Source: Petrimonas sp. IBARAKI (GTDB taxonomy: Bacteria; Bacteroidota; Bacteroidia; Bacteroidales; Dysgonomonadaceae). Taken from it: a DNA stretch of 64,000 nucleotides. The notes below the pieces were generated by a model. That model saw only the letters and a program-made list of their open reading frames with translations. It searched no databases and was not told where the DNA came from. The stretch lies in the NCBI GenBank assembly GCA_002356435.2, contig AP018040.2:1860001-1924000 (forward strand), written 5' to 3'. Shown one piece after another: positions 19,348-28,077 of this stretch; position 1 is the first letter of the stretch; every line of letters begins with the position of its first letter. The position numbers and the translations under genes were made by a program.

Positions 19348-21159
19348 ATGAAATCAAAATTAGTCGTATTCATTTTGCTTACAGCAACGCTCTCACTTTC
19401 CGCTCAGTGGAAACCGGCGGGTGACAGGCTTAAAACGCGTTGGGCCTCACAGATAGATGTGAACAACGTATTGCCGGAATATCCCCGGCCCATCATGGAG
19501 CGTTCCCAGTGGCAGAACCTCAACGGGTTATGGAATTATGCCATTCTACCGGTGGGGAAACAAAACCCGACTTCTTTCGATGGGAAAATACTTGTCCCGT
19601 TCGCCATTGAATCGAGTTTGTCGGGTGTGCAGAAAAGATTAGGAAGCGAGAACGAACTCTGGTACCAGCGTGAATTCACCGTTCCGTCTAACTGGAAAAA
19701 CAACAGGGTACTGCTTCACTTTGGAGCTGTGGACTGGAAAGCCGATGTCTGGGTAAACGACATTAAGGTAGGACAACACACCGGCGGATATGCCCCGTTC
19801 TCATTTGACGTAACACCCGCTTTGAAAAGCGGAACGAACAAACTGTTGGTAAAGGTATGGGACGGAACCGACCAAGGATACCAGCCGCGGGGAAAACAGG
19901 TAAACAATCCGCACGGCATCTGGTATACCCCGGTGAGCGGCATCTGGCAAACCGTATGGCTGGAACCCGTTCCTGAGAAATACATCGAAAATGTAAAAAT
20001 AACCCCGGATATCGATAAGAACACCATAGGTGTTGAAGCTTTTATCAATCAGGCAACCGCTTCCGACAGGATTGAAGTGAAAGTGATGGAAGGTTCCCAT
20101 GTCGTGGCTACGGGACAGTCCATCAATAACCAGCCTGTTGAAGTGTCTATGCCGGCGAATCCCCGGTTATGGTCGCCCAATGATCCTTTCTTGTATGATT
20201 TGGAAGTAACCGTGTTCAACGGTTCGAAACAGCTGGATAAGGTGAAAAGCTACACAGCCATGCGCAAATATTCAACCAAGCGCGATGACAAAGGAATTGT
20301 CCGTTTACAACTGAACAATAAAGATTTGTTCCAGTTCGGCCCGCTCGACCAGGGATGGTGGCCTGACGGACTGTATACGGCTCCTACTGACGAGGCGTTG
20401 AGATATGACGTGGTTAAAACCAAAGACTTTGGATTCAACATGATTCGGAAACACGTAAAAGTGGAACCTGCCCGTTGGTATATGCACTGCGACCAGCTTG
20501 GTATCATTGTGTGGCAAGACATGCCTAACGGTGACAGAAGCCCCGAGTGGCAAATGCGCGAATATTTCACTGGTGCGGAAAGACTGCGTTCACCGGAGTC
20601 GGAAGCCAACTACCGCAAAGAGTGGAAAGAAATCATGGATTACCTGTACTCATATCCTTCAATCGGTGTTTGGGTCCCGTTCAACGAAGCCTGGGGACAA
20701 TTTAAAACGCAGGAAATTGTGGAATGGACCAAGCAGTATGACCCGTCTCGTCTGGTAAACCCGGCCAGTGGAGGAAATCATTATCACCTAGGAGACATGC
20801 TTGACTTACATAATTACCCACACCCGGAAATGTATTTGTACGACGGACAGCGGGCAACTGTTCTTGGCGAATACGGAGGAATCGGTTGGGCAAACAAGGA
20901 ACACCTCTGGGAACCCGACCGCAACTGGGGATACGTACAGTTCAACAGCTCCAATGAAGTGACCAACGAGTATATTAAATATGCTGAACAGCTGAAACAG
21001 ATGATCCGTCAGGGTTTCTCCGCTGCTGTATACACCCAGACTACCGATGTGGAAGTGGAAGTGAACGGGCTGATGACTTACGACAGGGCTGTAGTGAAGA
21101 TCGACGAAGGCAGGGTACGGAAAGTAAATCAGGAAATATGCCATATACTGAACGACTGA
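19348..21159 (+). CDS. Glycoside hydrolase family 2 enzyme, exported
   Basis: A 603-residue enzyme with a signal peptide ending near SLSAQ. The order is the GH2 sugar-binding jelly roll at about 30-210 (LWYQREFTVP, VWVNDIKVGQHTGGY), an immunoglobulin-like sandwich at about 210-310, and a TIM barrel. The acid/base is Glu447 in PFNEAWGQF and the nucleophile is Glu508 in VLGEYGGIGW. GH2 includes beta-galactosidases, beta-glucuronidases and alpha-L-arabinopyranosidases; which one applies is not readable here. Its 3' end overlaps the next gene by 22 bp, so translation of the two is probably coupled. Confidence 0.88.
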   Translation: MKSKLVVFILLTATLSLSAQWKPAGDRLKTRWASQIDVNNVLPEYPRPIMERSQWQNLNGLWNYAILPVGKQNPTSFDGKILVPFAIESSLSGVQKRLGSENELWYQREFTVPSNWKNNRVLLHFGAVDWKADVWVNDIKVGQHTGGYAPFSFDVTPALKSGTNKLLVKVWDGTDQGYQPRGKQVNNPHGIWYTPVSGIWQTVWLEPVPEKYIENVKITPDIDKNTIGVEAFINQATASDRIEVKVMEGSHVVATGQSINNQPVEVSMPANPRLWSPNDPFLYDLEVTVFNGSKQLDKVKSYTAMRKYSTKRDDKGIVRLQLNNKDLFQFGPLDQGWWPDGLYTAPTDEALRYDVVKTKDFGFNMIRKHVKVEPARWYMHCDQLGIIVWQDMPNGDRSPEWQMREYFTGAERLRSPESEANYRKEWKEIMDYLYSYPSIGVWVPFNEAWGQFKTQEIVEWTKQYDPSRLVNPASGGNHYHLGDMLDLHNYPHPEMYLYDGQRATVLGEYGGIGWANKEHLWEPDRNWGYVQFNSSNEVTNEYIKYAEQLKQMIRQGFSAAVYTQTTDVEVEVNGLMTYDRAVVKIDEGRVRKVNQEICHILND

Positions 21160-22292
21160 TTTTTATTTCAATCCTCCTGCTCATTTTTTCTGCTTGTCAA
21201 GGCGAGAAGGACCATAACGATCAGTATTATTATATTGAATGGGATAGAGCCTCCCTCCTTCGCATAGCGGAAGAGGGGGGATATCCTCGTTTACGCCGTT
21301 TAAACGACGGTTCGTTTTTGGCAGCATACGAGAATAGGCAAGGAGATGTGGTTGTAAAAAGGAGCAGCAATGAAGGTGTTTCCTGGGATGACCCGGTAAC
21401 TGCATACGAAAAGTTTGAATTTGTCGATCCGGCGTCTTCTGCTTCTACGGTAGTGAATATAGCCAATCCTGAAATTGTTCAGTTGGCCAACGGGGATATT
21501 CTGCTGGCCAGTAATTTGCGCCCCCGAAAAGAAGGTCTTTATCCGTTTTCGATTGCGTTAAAAAGGAGTGTTGACAAGGGGAGGACGTGGTCCCAGGCAC
21601 AAATACTCTATCAAGCTGCTCCGTTTTTCAGGGATGGCTGCTGGGAACCTTCTTTCCTGATTTTGCCGGACGGAACGGTACAGATTTATTTCGCGAACGA
21701 ATCGCCTTACCGCAACTCGGATGAACAGGAAATATCGATGATACGATCTGTTGATAACGGCTATACGTGGAGTGAAAACCCAACAACGGTTAGTTTCAGG
21801 CAAGGATATCGCGATGGGATGCCGGTAGCCATTCATGACGGTACGAATATCTACCTGGCTATCGAAGATAACTTGTCGGGGCAGTTTAAACCGTACATCA
21901 TTCGCAGTGCGGTTGATAGTCCATGGGTAGAAGCCGTGCGAAAAGATTCCCCGTACCGCTATTCTGCATTACGGTCTCCGCTACCCGATACGGTTTACGC
22001 AGGAGCTCCTTACCTCATTCGTACAGAGAACAACGTTTACGTACTCTCCTATCAGACTACAAACAACAGGAGTTTCGATTGGGAACGGTCGACTATGGAG
22101 ATACAGGTTAGCGGTGTGCCGTCCGATTTCAGTAACCCGTCTCAGCCTTTCATTGTCCCACTGTCGAAAGAAGCTAAATGGAATTCATTGGCCGATTTAG
22201 GGAACAACACCATTGCCGCACTTGCTTCCACAAACTTCGAAGGAGAAAAAATAGGAGTTTGGATGATTAAAGGGAAAATCAGAAAACAATAA
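21138..22292 (+). CDS. Sialidase-fold (BNR repeat) lipoprotein, possibly GH93 exo-arabinanase
   Basis: A 384-residue lipoprotein with Cys20 in the lipobox (IFSACQGE). The sequence shows Asp-box repeats of a six-bladed beta-propeller: SSNEGVSWDDP, SVDKGRTWSQ and SVDNGYTWSE. This fold is shared by sialidases (GH33) and exo-1,5-alpha-L-arabinanases (GH93). GH93 is favoured here because two GH43 enzymes surround it and no other sialic-acid genes are seen; that is inference from context. The start lies inside the GH2 gene (22-bp overlap) and only 1 bp separates its stop from the next start. Confidence 0.65.
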   Translation: MPYTERLIFISILLLIFSACQGEKDHNDQYYYIEWDRASLLRIAEEGGYPRLRRLNDGSFLAAYENRQGDVVVKRSSNEGVSWDDPVTAYEKFEFVDPASSASTVVNIANPEIVQLANGDILLASNLRPRKEGLYPFSIALKRSVDKGRTWSQAQILYQAAPFFRDGCWEPSFLILPDGTVQIYFANESPYRNSDEQEISMIRSVDNGYTWSENPTTVSFRQGYRDGMPVAIHDGTNIYLAIEDNLSGQFKPYIIRSAVDSPWVEAVRKDSPYRYSALRSPLPDTVYAGAPYLIRTENNVYVLSYQTTNNRSFDWERSTMEIQVSGVPSDFSNPSQPFIVPLSKEAKWNSLADLGNNTIAALASTNFEGEKIGVWMIKGKIRKQ

Positions 22293-22293
22293 A

Positions 22294-23304
22294 ATGAAGA
22301 TGATACATATTATTCAACAGGCATTGGCGCTCTTGCTCTTGTTAGGATGTAAAGCAATAGAAACTCCACCGGAAATTCCTTCTGCGGGAAATGACACCTA
22401 TAAAAACCCGGTAATTAACTACAGTCTTCCCGATCCGACAGTGATCAAAGCCAACGACGGATTCTTCTACCTTTATGCGACTGAAGATATCCGGAATACT
22501 CCCATTTATTGTTCGCAAGATTTAGTGAACTGGAAATTTGTTGGCACTGCATTTACCGATGCAACCCGTCCGACATTTGAACCGAAAGGCGGTTTGTGGG
22601 CGCCCGATATCAATTCCATTAACGGAAAGTATGTGCTGTACTATTCCATGTCGGTATGGGGTGGGGAATGGACCTGCGGGATAGGCGTGGCTACCTCCGA
22701 TAAACCCGAAGGCCCGTTTACCGATCACGGCAAGCTGTTTCGCAGCAACGAGATCGATGTGCAAAATTCCATCGATCCCTTTTATATCGAAGAAAACGCG
22801 AAGAAATACCTGTTCTGGGGCAGCTTCCGGGGCATTTACGCCATCGAACTTTCGGACGACGGACTCAGCGTAAGACCGGGAGCCGAAAAGCAACGAATTG
22901 CCGGCACGGCTTATGAAGGGACATACATACATAAACGAAACGGTTTTTATTACCTGTTTGCCTCCGTCGGATCCTGCTGCGAAGGGTTAAACAGCACGTA
23001 TACCACTGTGGTAGGGCGTTCAGAAAATCTTTTTGGCCCTTATGTGGATAAGCAAGGACAGTCCATGATGGATAATCATCACGAAGTAATGATCCGGAAG
23101 AATCAAAAATTCGTGGGTACGGGACATAACTCGGAGATCGTGCAGGACCAGGAAGGACAGGATTGGATGCTTTATCACGCCGTCTCGGTGGACAATCCCA
23201 AAGGGCGTGTCCTGATGATGGACCAGGTACGGTGGAAGGATGAGTGGCCCTACGTGGAAGGAAATACCTCTTCGTTAACATCTCCAAAACCAATTTTTAA
23301 TTAG
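22294..23304 (+). CDS. GH43 endo-/exo-alpha-1,5-arabinanase lipoprotein
   Basis: A 336-residue five-bladed propeller with lipidation at Cys19 (LLLLGCKA). Catalytic residues can be placed: Asp47 in SLPDPTV, Asp161 in NSIDPFY and Glu208 in AYEGTYI. The block SCCEGLNSTYTTVVGRSE and the later GTGHNSEIV are characteristic of the arabinanase branch of GH43, where the His belongs to the central calcium site. It is expected to cut alpha-1,5-arabinan backbone. Part of the tightly packed enzyme operon: 1 bp after the sialidase-fold gene, 15 bp before the next. Confidence 0.85.
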   Translation: MKMIHIIQQALALLLLLGCKAIETPPEIPSAGNDTYKNPVINYSLPDPTVIKANDGFFYLYATEDIRNTPIYCSQDLVNWKFVGTAFTDATRPTFEPKGGLWAPDINSINGKYVLYYSMSVWGGEWTCGIGVATSDKPEGPFTDHGKLFRSNEIDVQNSIDPFYIEENAKKYLFWGSFRGIYAIELSDDGLSVRPGAEKQRIAGTAYEGTYIHKRNGFYYLFASVGSCCEGLNSTYTTVVGRSENLFGPYVDKQGQSMMDNHHEVMIRKNQKFVGTGHNSEIVQDQEGQDWMLYHAVSVDNPKGRVLMMDQVRWKDEWPYVEGNTSSLTSPKPIFN

Positions 23305-23319
23305 AAAAAGAAATATTGC

Positions 23320-25359
23320 ATGAAAATTAAGGATATTGCACGGTATGCTCTGCTTGTTTTGTTTATAGTGAGCACGGTACAGGCAACAGCCCGTGTGGCT
23401 GAAAATAATTTTAGTTCCTCCATCGCTTTGAAAATACCAGGAAACAATGCGGCTCACTACCCTTTACAAGAAATTCGGAAAGGGGATGTAGTTCAATTAA
23501 AAGCCAATCAAAACATCCCGGTAGTGATAACACGAACCATCGTGTCACCTAACCTTTCGGCTGCAGATCATGTGGTGGAAGTGGTGATTACTGCCAAAGA
23601 AAATATCTATTTCAACTTCAAGCAGTGGGTAAATACTCGTTATTCTCACAACGATTGTCAATTCTACATGCCGGGGTTCTGGTACCGCCGCAACTTGCGC
23701 TCGCCCAAGGAGGCCCCTTCTTTTCACACCTCCGATAGCTGGACAGTGCGTGAGGATAGATTGAGCGTGCCTATGACGGCCATATTTAATGAAAAATCGG
23801 GAACGTACCTGTCGGTAATGCGAATGGATGATTTTAAGCATGAAGCACTTACTACCCATAAAGAAGGAGAAGTAATTATCTCCGGAAAAACATCTATCGG
23901 CTATACCGGATTCGAGAACAAGAATGGCGATGCCCGTATATCCTTCGGGTTTCCTTACCAGGAAACGCCAAAGACCTATATTCGTAAACTTACGCTGGCG
24001 CCTTCGGTAGAAGCATTCCAGTTTCTCGAAAAAGGGAAATCCATCCGGCTCACGTGGTTAGTGAAATCGGGAAAAGCCTCGGATTTCTCGGATTTCGTAC
24101 GTCAATCGTGGGAATACAGTTATGATGCCTGGCTTCCGGGCCCCGTTAACACACCCTTTAGCGATGCGTTCGTGAAGAAAACCCTTACCGGTTTTTTCAC
24201 CCGGAGCTTCGTGAGCGATTATCCCTTGAAGTTCAATTCGGGCGAAGGGCTGGTAGTAGCTACCTGTGAAAACCTTGCCCGCGCGGAAATAGGTTTTGTA
24301 GGTCGAGTTTTGTTGAACGCCTTCAATGCGTTGGAATATGGACAACAGAACAACCGTTCGGAGTTGGTAGCCAACGGCTATTCCGTCTTTGACAGTTACC
24401 TGGAGCATGGGTTCACAGCCAACGGACTTCTCCGCGAACATGTGTACTACGACAAAAACACGGAGGCCAGTAACTTAAGTATTCGCCGACAATCGGAAGG
24501 TGTGTACGCGATGTTCCAGTTCCTCCAATACGAAAAAAACAACGGAAGACGGCATCCGGAATGGGAGACAAAATTGCAAACCTTGTTGGACCGGATGCTT
24601 CTTTTACAGAATGAAGACGGTAGTTTTCCACGGAAATTCACTGACAACCTGGTCATCAGTGACGCAAGCGGAGGAAGCACCCCTTCGGTGACCTTACCCC
24701 TGGTGATGGCATACAGGTATTTCAACAACCCTAAATACCTCACCGCTGCCCAAAAAACTGCCGACTACCTGGAACGTGAAATCATTTCGAAGGCAGATTA
24801 TTTCTCGTCTACCCTCGATGCCAATTGTGAAGACAAGGAAGCATCCCTGTATGCTGCTACAGCCATGTACTACCTGGCATTGATTTCCACAGGCGAAGAA
24901 CAACAACGTTATGCCGACCTGTGTCTGAAGGCTTCTTACTTCGCGCTCTCGTGGTACTACCTGTGGGATGTGCCGTTCGCACAAGGCCAGATGATTGGCG
25001 ACAACGGTCTACAGACAAGGGGATGGGGCAACGTTTCGGTAGAAAACAACCACATAGACGTATTTATTTTCGAGTTTGGTTCGGTGCTCAACTGGCTCTC
25101 AAAAAGATACAACGAACCTCGTTTTCACGATTTTGTACAAGTTATTTCGTCGTCGATGCGCCAGTTGTTGCCGTTTGAAAATCATATGTGTGGAGTGGCC
25201 AAGACCGGCTATTATCCGGAGGTGGTGCAACATACTAACTGGGACTATGGCAAGAACGGAAAAGGGTTTTATAACGATATTTTTGCTCCGGGATGGACCG
25301 TAGCCTCTCTATGGGAACTGCTCTCTCCCGGCAGGGCCGAGAATTTTTTATCCAAATAA
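23320..25359 (+). CDS. Exported protein with predicted six-hairpin (alpha/alpha) fold, unclassified
   Basis: A 679-residue exported protein (signal peptide ending near TVQATA). I do not recognise a named family. Residues about 30-270 look beta-rich and could be a beta-sandwich. From about 290 there is a series of paired helices with spacing like an alpha/alpha toroid (NAFNALEYGQQN, LDRMLLLQNEDGSFPRKF, LVMAYRYFNNPKYL, ATAMYYLALIS). A beta-sandwich followed by a toroid is the plan of several glycoside hydrolase and polysaccharide lyase families. Its place between arabinanase and mutarotase genes suggests a glycan-active enzyme; the catalytic residues are unknown. Confidence 0.6.
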   Translation: MKIKDIARYALLVLFIVSTVQATARVAENNFSSSIALKIPGNNAAHYPLQEIRKGDVVQLKANQNIPVVITRTIVSPNLSAADHVVEVVITAKENIYFNFKQWVNTRYSHNDCQFYMPGFWYRRNLRSPKEAPSFHTSDSWTVREDRLSVPMTAIFNEKSGTYLSVMRMDDFKHEALTTHKEGEVIISGKTSIGYTGFENKNGDARISFGFPYQETPKTYIRKLTLAPSVEAFQFLEKGKSIRLTWLVKSGKASDFSDFVRQSWEYSYDAWLPGPVNTPFSDAFVKKTLTGFFTRSFVSDYPLKFNSGEGLVVATCENLARAEIGFVGRVLLNAFNALEYGQQNNRSELVANGYSVFDSYLEHGFTANGLLREHVYYDKNTEASNLSIRRQSEGVYAMFQFLQYEKNNGRRHPEWETKLQTLLDRMLLLQNEDGSFPRKFTDNLVISDASGGSTPSVTLPLVMAYRYFNNPKYLTAAQKTADYLEREIISKADYFSSTLDANCEDKEASLYAATAMYYLALISTGEEQQRYADLCLKASYFALSWYYLWDVPFAQGQMIGDNGLQTRGWGNVSVENNHIDVFIFEFGSVLNWLSKRYNEPRFHDFVQVISSSMRQLLPFENHMCGVAKTGYYPEVVQHTNWDYGKNGKGFYNDIFAPGWTVASLWELLSPGRAENFLSK

Positions 25360-25441
25360 AACAGTTTGTAGGTGAAAATGATGTAAATTTGTGTTACACG
25401 ATTGAACCGGATACTCATTTTTATATAAAAAAGAAAACAAC

Positions 25442-26599
25442 ATGATGAAACTAAAGTATTTAACAGCATGGATTATGGCAGTTGCCGCCATGATTTCTTG
25501 CACATCCAATCCAAAAGAAGCCCCGGGGGAACCTTCAACGTTATCGGGGTTGAAAAGAAGCCATTTTCAGTCGTCAGTAAACGGTGATTCCACCGATTTG
25601 TTTGTGTTGAAAAATACCAACGGGATGGAAGTTACCGTGACGAATTACGGAGGGCGTATTGTATCGGTAATGGTCCCGGATAAGACCGGAACCCTGCAGG
25701 ATGTTGTCCTCGGATTCGACTCTATTCAGGGCTATACAAGCGTTTCCAACAATTTGGGAGCAACCATCGGACGCTACGGGAACCGCATTGCTAACGGGAA
25801 AATAAAGGTTGCCGGTGTAGAATACCAGCTTCCGCAAAACAATTACGGCCACACATTGCACGGTGGTCCTGAAGGTTACGACACAAAAGTTTTTAGGGCA
25901 ATACAACCCGACAGCCAGACAGTTGTACTAACTTATCTTTCAAAAGACGGTGAAGCCGGATTTCCCGGAAACCTGAACGTAAAAGTCACCATGAACCTGA
26001 CAAACGATAATGCTGTCGACATTCAATACGAGGCGGATACCGACAAGGAAACCGTTGTGAATTTGACGAACCATTCCTACTTCAACTTGAGCGGAGACCC
26101 CAACAACACGGTACTGGATCATCTTCTGACTATTTATGCCGATGGATATACTCCGGTTGACGATACATTTATGACCACCGGAAAAATTGATCCGGTGAAA
26201 GACACGCCCATGGATTTTACGGTTGCCACACCCATCGGACAGCGTATTGAGGATACCACTTTCGTTCAATTGAAAAACGGCAAAGGCTATGACCACAACT
26301 GGGTGCTGAACGCAAAAGGTGATGTCACCCAAGTTGCGGCCACGGTGGTATCTCCGGTTACCGGAATTCAACTGGACGTATATACCTCGGAACCCGGATT
26401 GCAGGTTTACACGGGAAACTTTCTCGATGGTACAATGACCGGAAAGAAAGGAATCGTTTACAACAAACGCAGTGCCATATGCTTGGAATCGCAAAAATAT
26501 CCCGATTCACCCAACAAGCCCGATTGGCCATCCTCCTACCTGAAACCCGGGGAAAAATACACCAGCCGCTGTATCTATAAGTTCTCGGTGAACCTGTGA
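25442..26599 (+). CDS. galM: Aldose 1-epimerase (mutarotase) lipoprotein
   Basis: Interconverts the alpha and beta anomers of free sugars. A 385-residue protein of the GalM fold with a lipoprotein signal (Cys20, AMISCTSN), so it acts outside the cytoplasm. Family blocks are clear: NYGGRIVSVMVPD, GNRIANGKI, the catalytic His region NYGHTLHGGPEGYD, LTNHSYFNLSG and the catalytic Glu in ICLESQKYPDSPN. The second ATG (25445) is an equally good start. A possible -7 box TAAATTTG lies at 25384-25391. In this locus it probably speeds anomer turnover of arabinose or galactose released by the enzymes upstream. Confidence 0.92.
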   Translation: MMKLKYLTAWIMAVAAMISCTSNPKEAPGEPSTLSGLKRSHFQSSVNGDSTDLFVLKNTNGMEVTVTNYGGRIVSVMVPDKTGTLQDVVLGFDSIQGYTSVSNNLGATIGRYGNRIANGKIKVAGVEYQLPQNNYGHTLHGGPEGYDTKVFRAIQPDSQTVVLTYLSKDGEAGFPGNLNVKVTMNLTNDNAVDIQYEADTDKETVVNLTNHSYFNLSGDPNNTVLDHLLTIYADGYTPVDDTFMTTGKIDPVKDTPMDFTVATPIGQRIEDTTFVQLKNGKGYDHNWVLNAKGDVTQVAATVVSPVTGIQLDVYTSEPGLQVYTGNFLDGTMTGKKGIVYNKRSAICLESQKYPDSPNKPDWPSSYLKPGEKYTSRCIYKFSVNL

Positions 26600-26629
26600 C
26601 ACAAACATTCTATAATCCAGCCCCATCCA

Positions 26630-27418
26630 ATGAAAACAAAACTTTTGCTTCCGCTATTTGTCATTCTTTTTATCGTTCCCCAATTTATCCGGTCACAGTC
26701 GAAAGGACAACCTCGTGAATTCTATCAGCTGACGGTTTATCACTACAATACGATCGATCAGGAGAAAATTATCGATAATTACCTGCAGGGAGCATTGATA
26801 CCTGCCTTGCACGAAATGAAGATCAAGTCCGTCGGCGTATTTAAAGCTATAGCAAACGATACCTCCGCAAACAAAACGCTCTATCTTTTTGTTCCGTTAA
26901 AATCGTTGAATGCGGTGGATGAAATTAACACCCGTTTAATGAGGAACAATAAGTTTAATGCGAACAATAAAGAGTACGCAGATGTTCTTCACAATAATCC
27001 GGCCTACAACCGGATGGAAACTATACTTCTAAAAGCTTTTCCCCTGGCACCCGCAATGAAGCTTCCAAACCTAAAATCAGCAAAAAAACAACGGGTATAT
27101 GAGTTACGCAGTTACGAGAGCGCCAGTGAGAAAATTTTCCGGAATAAAGTGCACATGTTTAACGAAGGCGGGGAAATGGAGATATTCACCCGGCTTAATT
27201 TCAACCCTGTATTCTACAGCGAGGTGGTCGCAGGGGGAAAAATGCCCAACCTGATGTATATGACAACGTTTGAAAATAAAGAAGACAGGGATGCACACTG
27301 GGATGCCTTTCGTGTAGACCCTGCCTGGAAACGGATGTCTTCCTTGCCTGAATATCAAAACAACGTTTCCCACAGCGATATCACCTTTCTGCGTCCGGCA
27401 GATTATTCCGATTTTTGA
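26630..27418 (+). CDS. Exported NIPSNAP family protein
   Basis: A 262-residue protein with a signal peptide ending near FIRSQS and two ferredoxin-like alpha/beta repeats typical of NIPSNAP (FYQLTVYHYNTIDQEKIIDN and VYELRSYESASEKIF begin the two halves; the end shows DAHWDAFRVDPAWKRM). NIPSNAP proteins are small dimeric alpha/beta barrels, mostly without known function. It is the last gene of the sugar locus, 30 bp after galM, and its final 16 bp overlap the convergent nth gene. Confidence 0.82.
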   Translation: MKTKLLLPLFVILFIVPQFIRSQSKGQPREFYQLTVYHYNTIDQEKIIDNYLQGALIPALHEMKIKSVGVFKAIANDTSANKTLYLFVPLKSLNAVDEINTRLMRNNKFNANNKEYADVLHNNPAYNRMETILLKAFPLAPAMKLPNLKSAKKQRVYELRSYESASEKIFRNKVHMFNEGGEMEIFTRLNFNPVFYSEVVAGGKMPNLMYMTTFENKEDRDAHWDAFRVDPAWKRMSSLPEYQNNVSHSDITFLRPADYSDF

Positions 27419-28077
27419 GGCAATCCCACAACAACTTCACGCTGATAGTATTTACACCAATCCCTCAGCCCGCAAATACCGCACTTGGGTTTTCGTGCGA
27501 AGCAGATGTACCTGCCGTGAAGAATCAGCCAGTGATGGGCTCGGGTCAACAATTTCTCTGGGATATATTTGACCAGTTCCCGTTCGGTCTCGAGTGGTGA
27601 TCTCGAGTTGTCCGTCAACCCGATCCGGTTAGAAACCCGGAAAACGTGAGTATCCACTGCCATGGCAGGAAGATCGAAAGCGACGGACAACATCACGTTA
27701 GCTGTTTTTCTGCCCACACCGGGAATGGTCAGCAAATCGTCAATGGTTGACGGGACTTCCCCGTTGAAATCGGAGACAAGTTTTCTTGCCATTCCCACCA
27801 GATTTTTGGCCTTGTTGTTGGGGTAAGAGCACGATTTTATGTATTCGAAAACTTCGTCGGGTGACGATGCTGCCATGACTTCGGGGGTTGGAAACGCCTC
27901 AAAAACATGCGGGGAAATCAGGTTTACCCGTTTATCGGTGCATTGTGCCGACAGGATGACGGCAACAAGCAGTTGATAGTTGTTGGCGTAATGAAGCTCG
28001 GTTTCGGAAGATTCGGCATTTTCCAGGAACCAGTCCATCACATAAGCGAAGCGTTGTTTCTTTGTCATTCTAATCAT
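27403..28077 (-). CDS. nth: Endonuclease III (DNA glycosylase/AP lyase)
   Basis: Removes oxidised pyrimidines from DNA and cuts the abasic site. The 224-residue protein has the helix-hairpin-helix LLTIPGVGRKTANVML with the catalytic Lys, the catalytic Asp in AVDTHVFRVSNR, and the iron-sulfur cluster ligands Cys192, Cys199, Cys202 and Cys208 (spacing C-x6-C-x2-C-x5-C). The start overlaps the stop of the M81 gene by 4 bp (ATGA), so translation is coupled; an ATG three codons later is also possible. The 3' end overlaps the convergent NIPSNAP gene by 16 bp. Confidence 0.96.
   Translation of the reverse strand: MIRMTKKQRFAYVMDWFLENAESSETELHYANNYQLLVAVILSAQCTDKRVNLISPHVFEAFPTPEVMAASSPDEVFEYIKSCSYPNNKAKNLVGMARKLVSDFNGEVPSTIDDLLTIPGVGRKTANVMLSVAFDLPAMAVDTHVFRVSNRIGLTDNSRSPLETERELVKYIPEKLLTRAHHWLILHGRYICFARKPKCGICGLRDWCKYYQREVVVGLPQKSE

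Noticed and set aside
25940-26494. A 184-codon open frame opposite galM
   Set aside because: Mirrors the coding frame of a clear mutarotase; no start context or recognisable domain.
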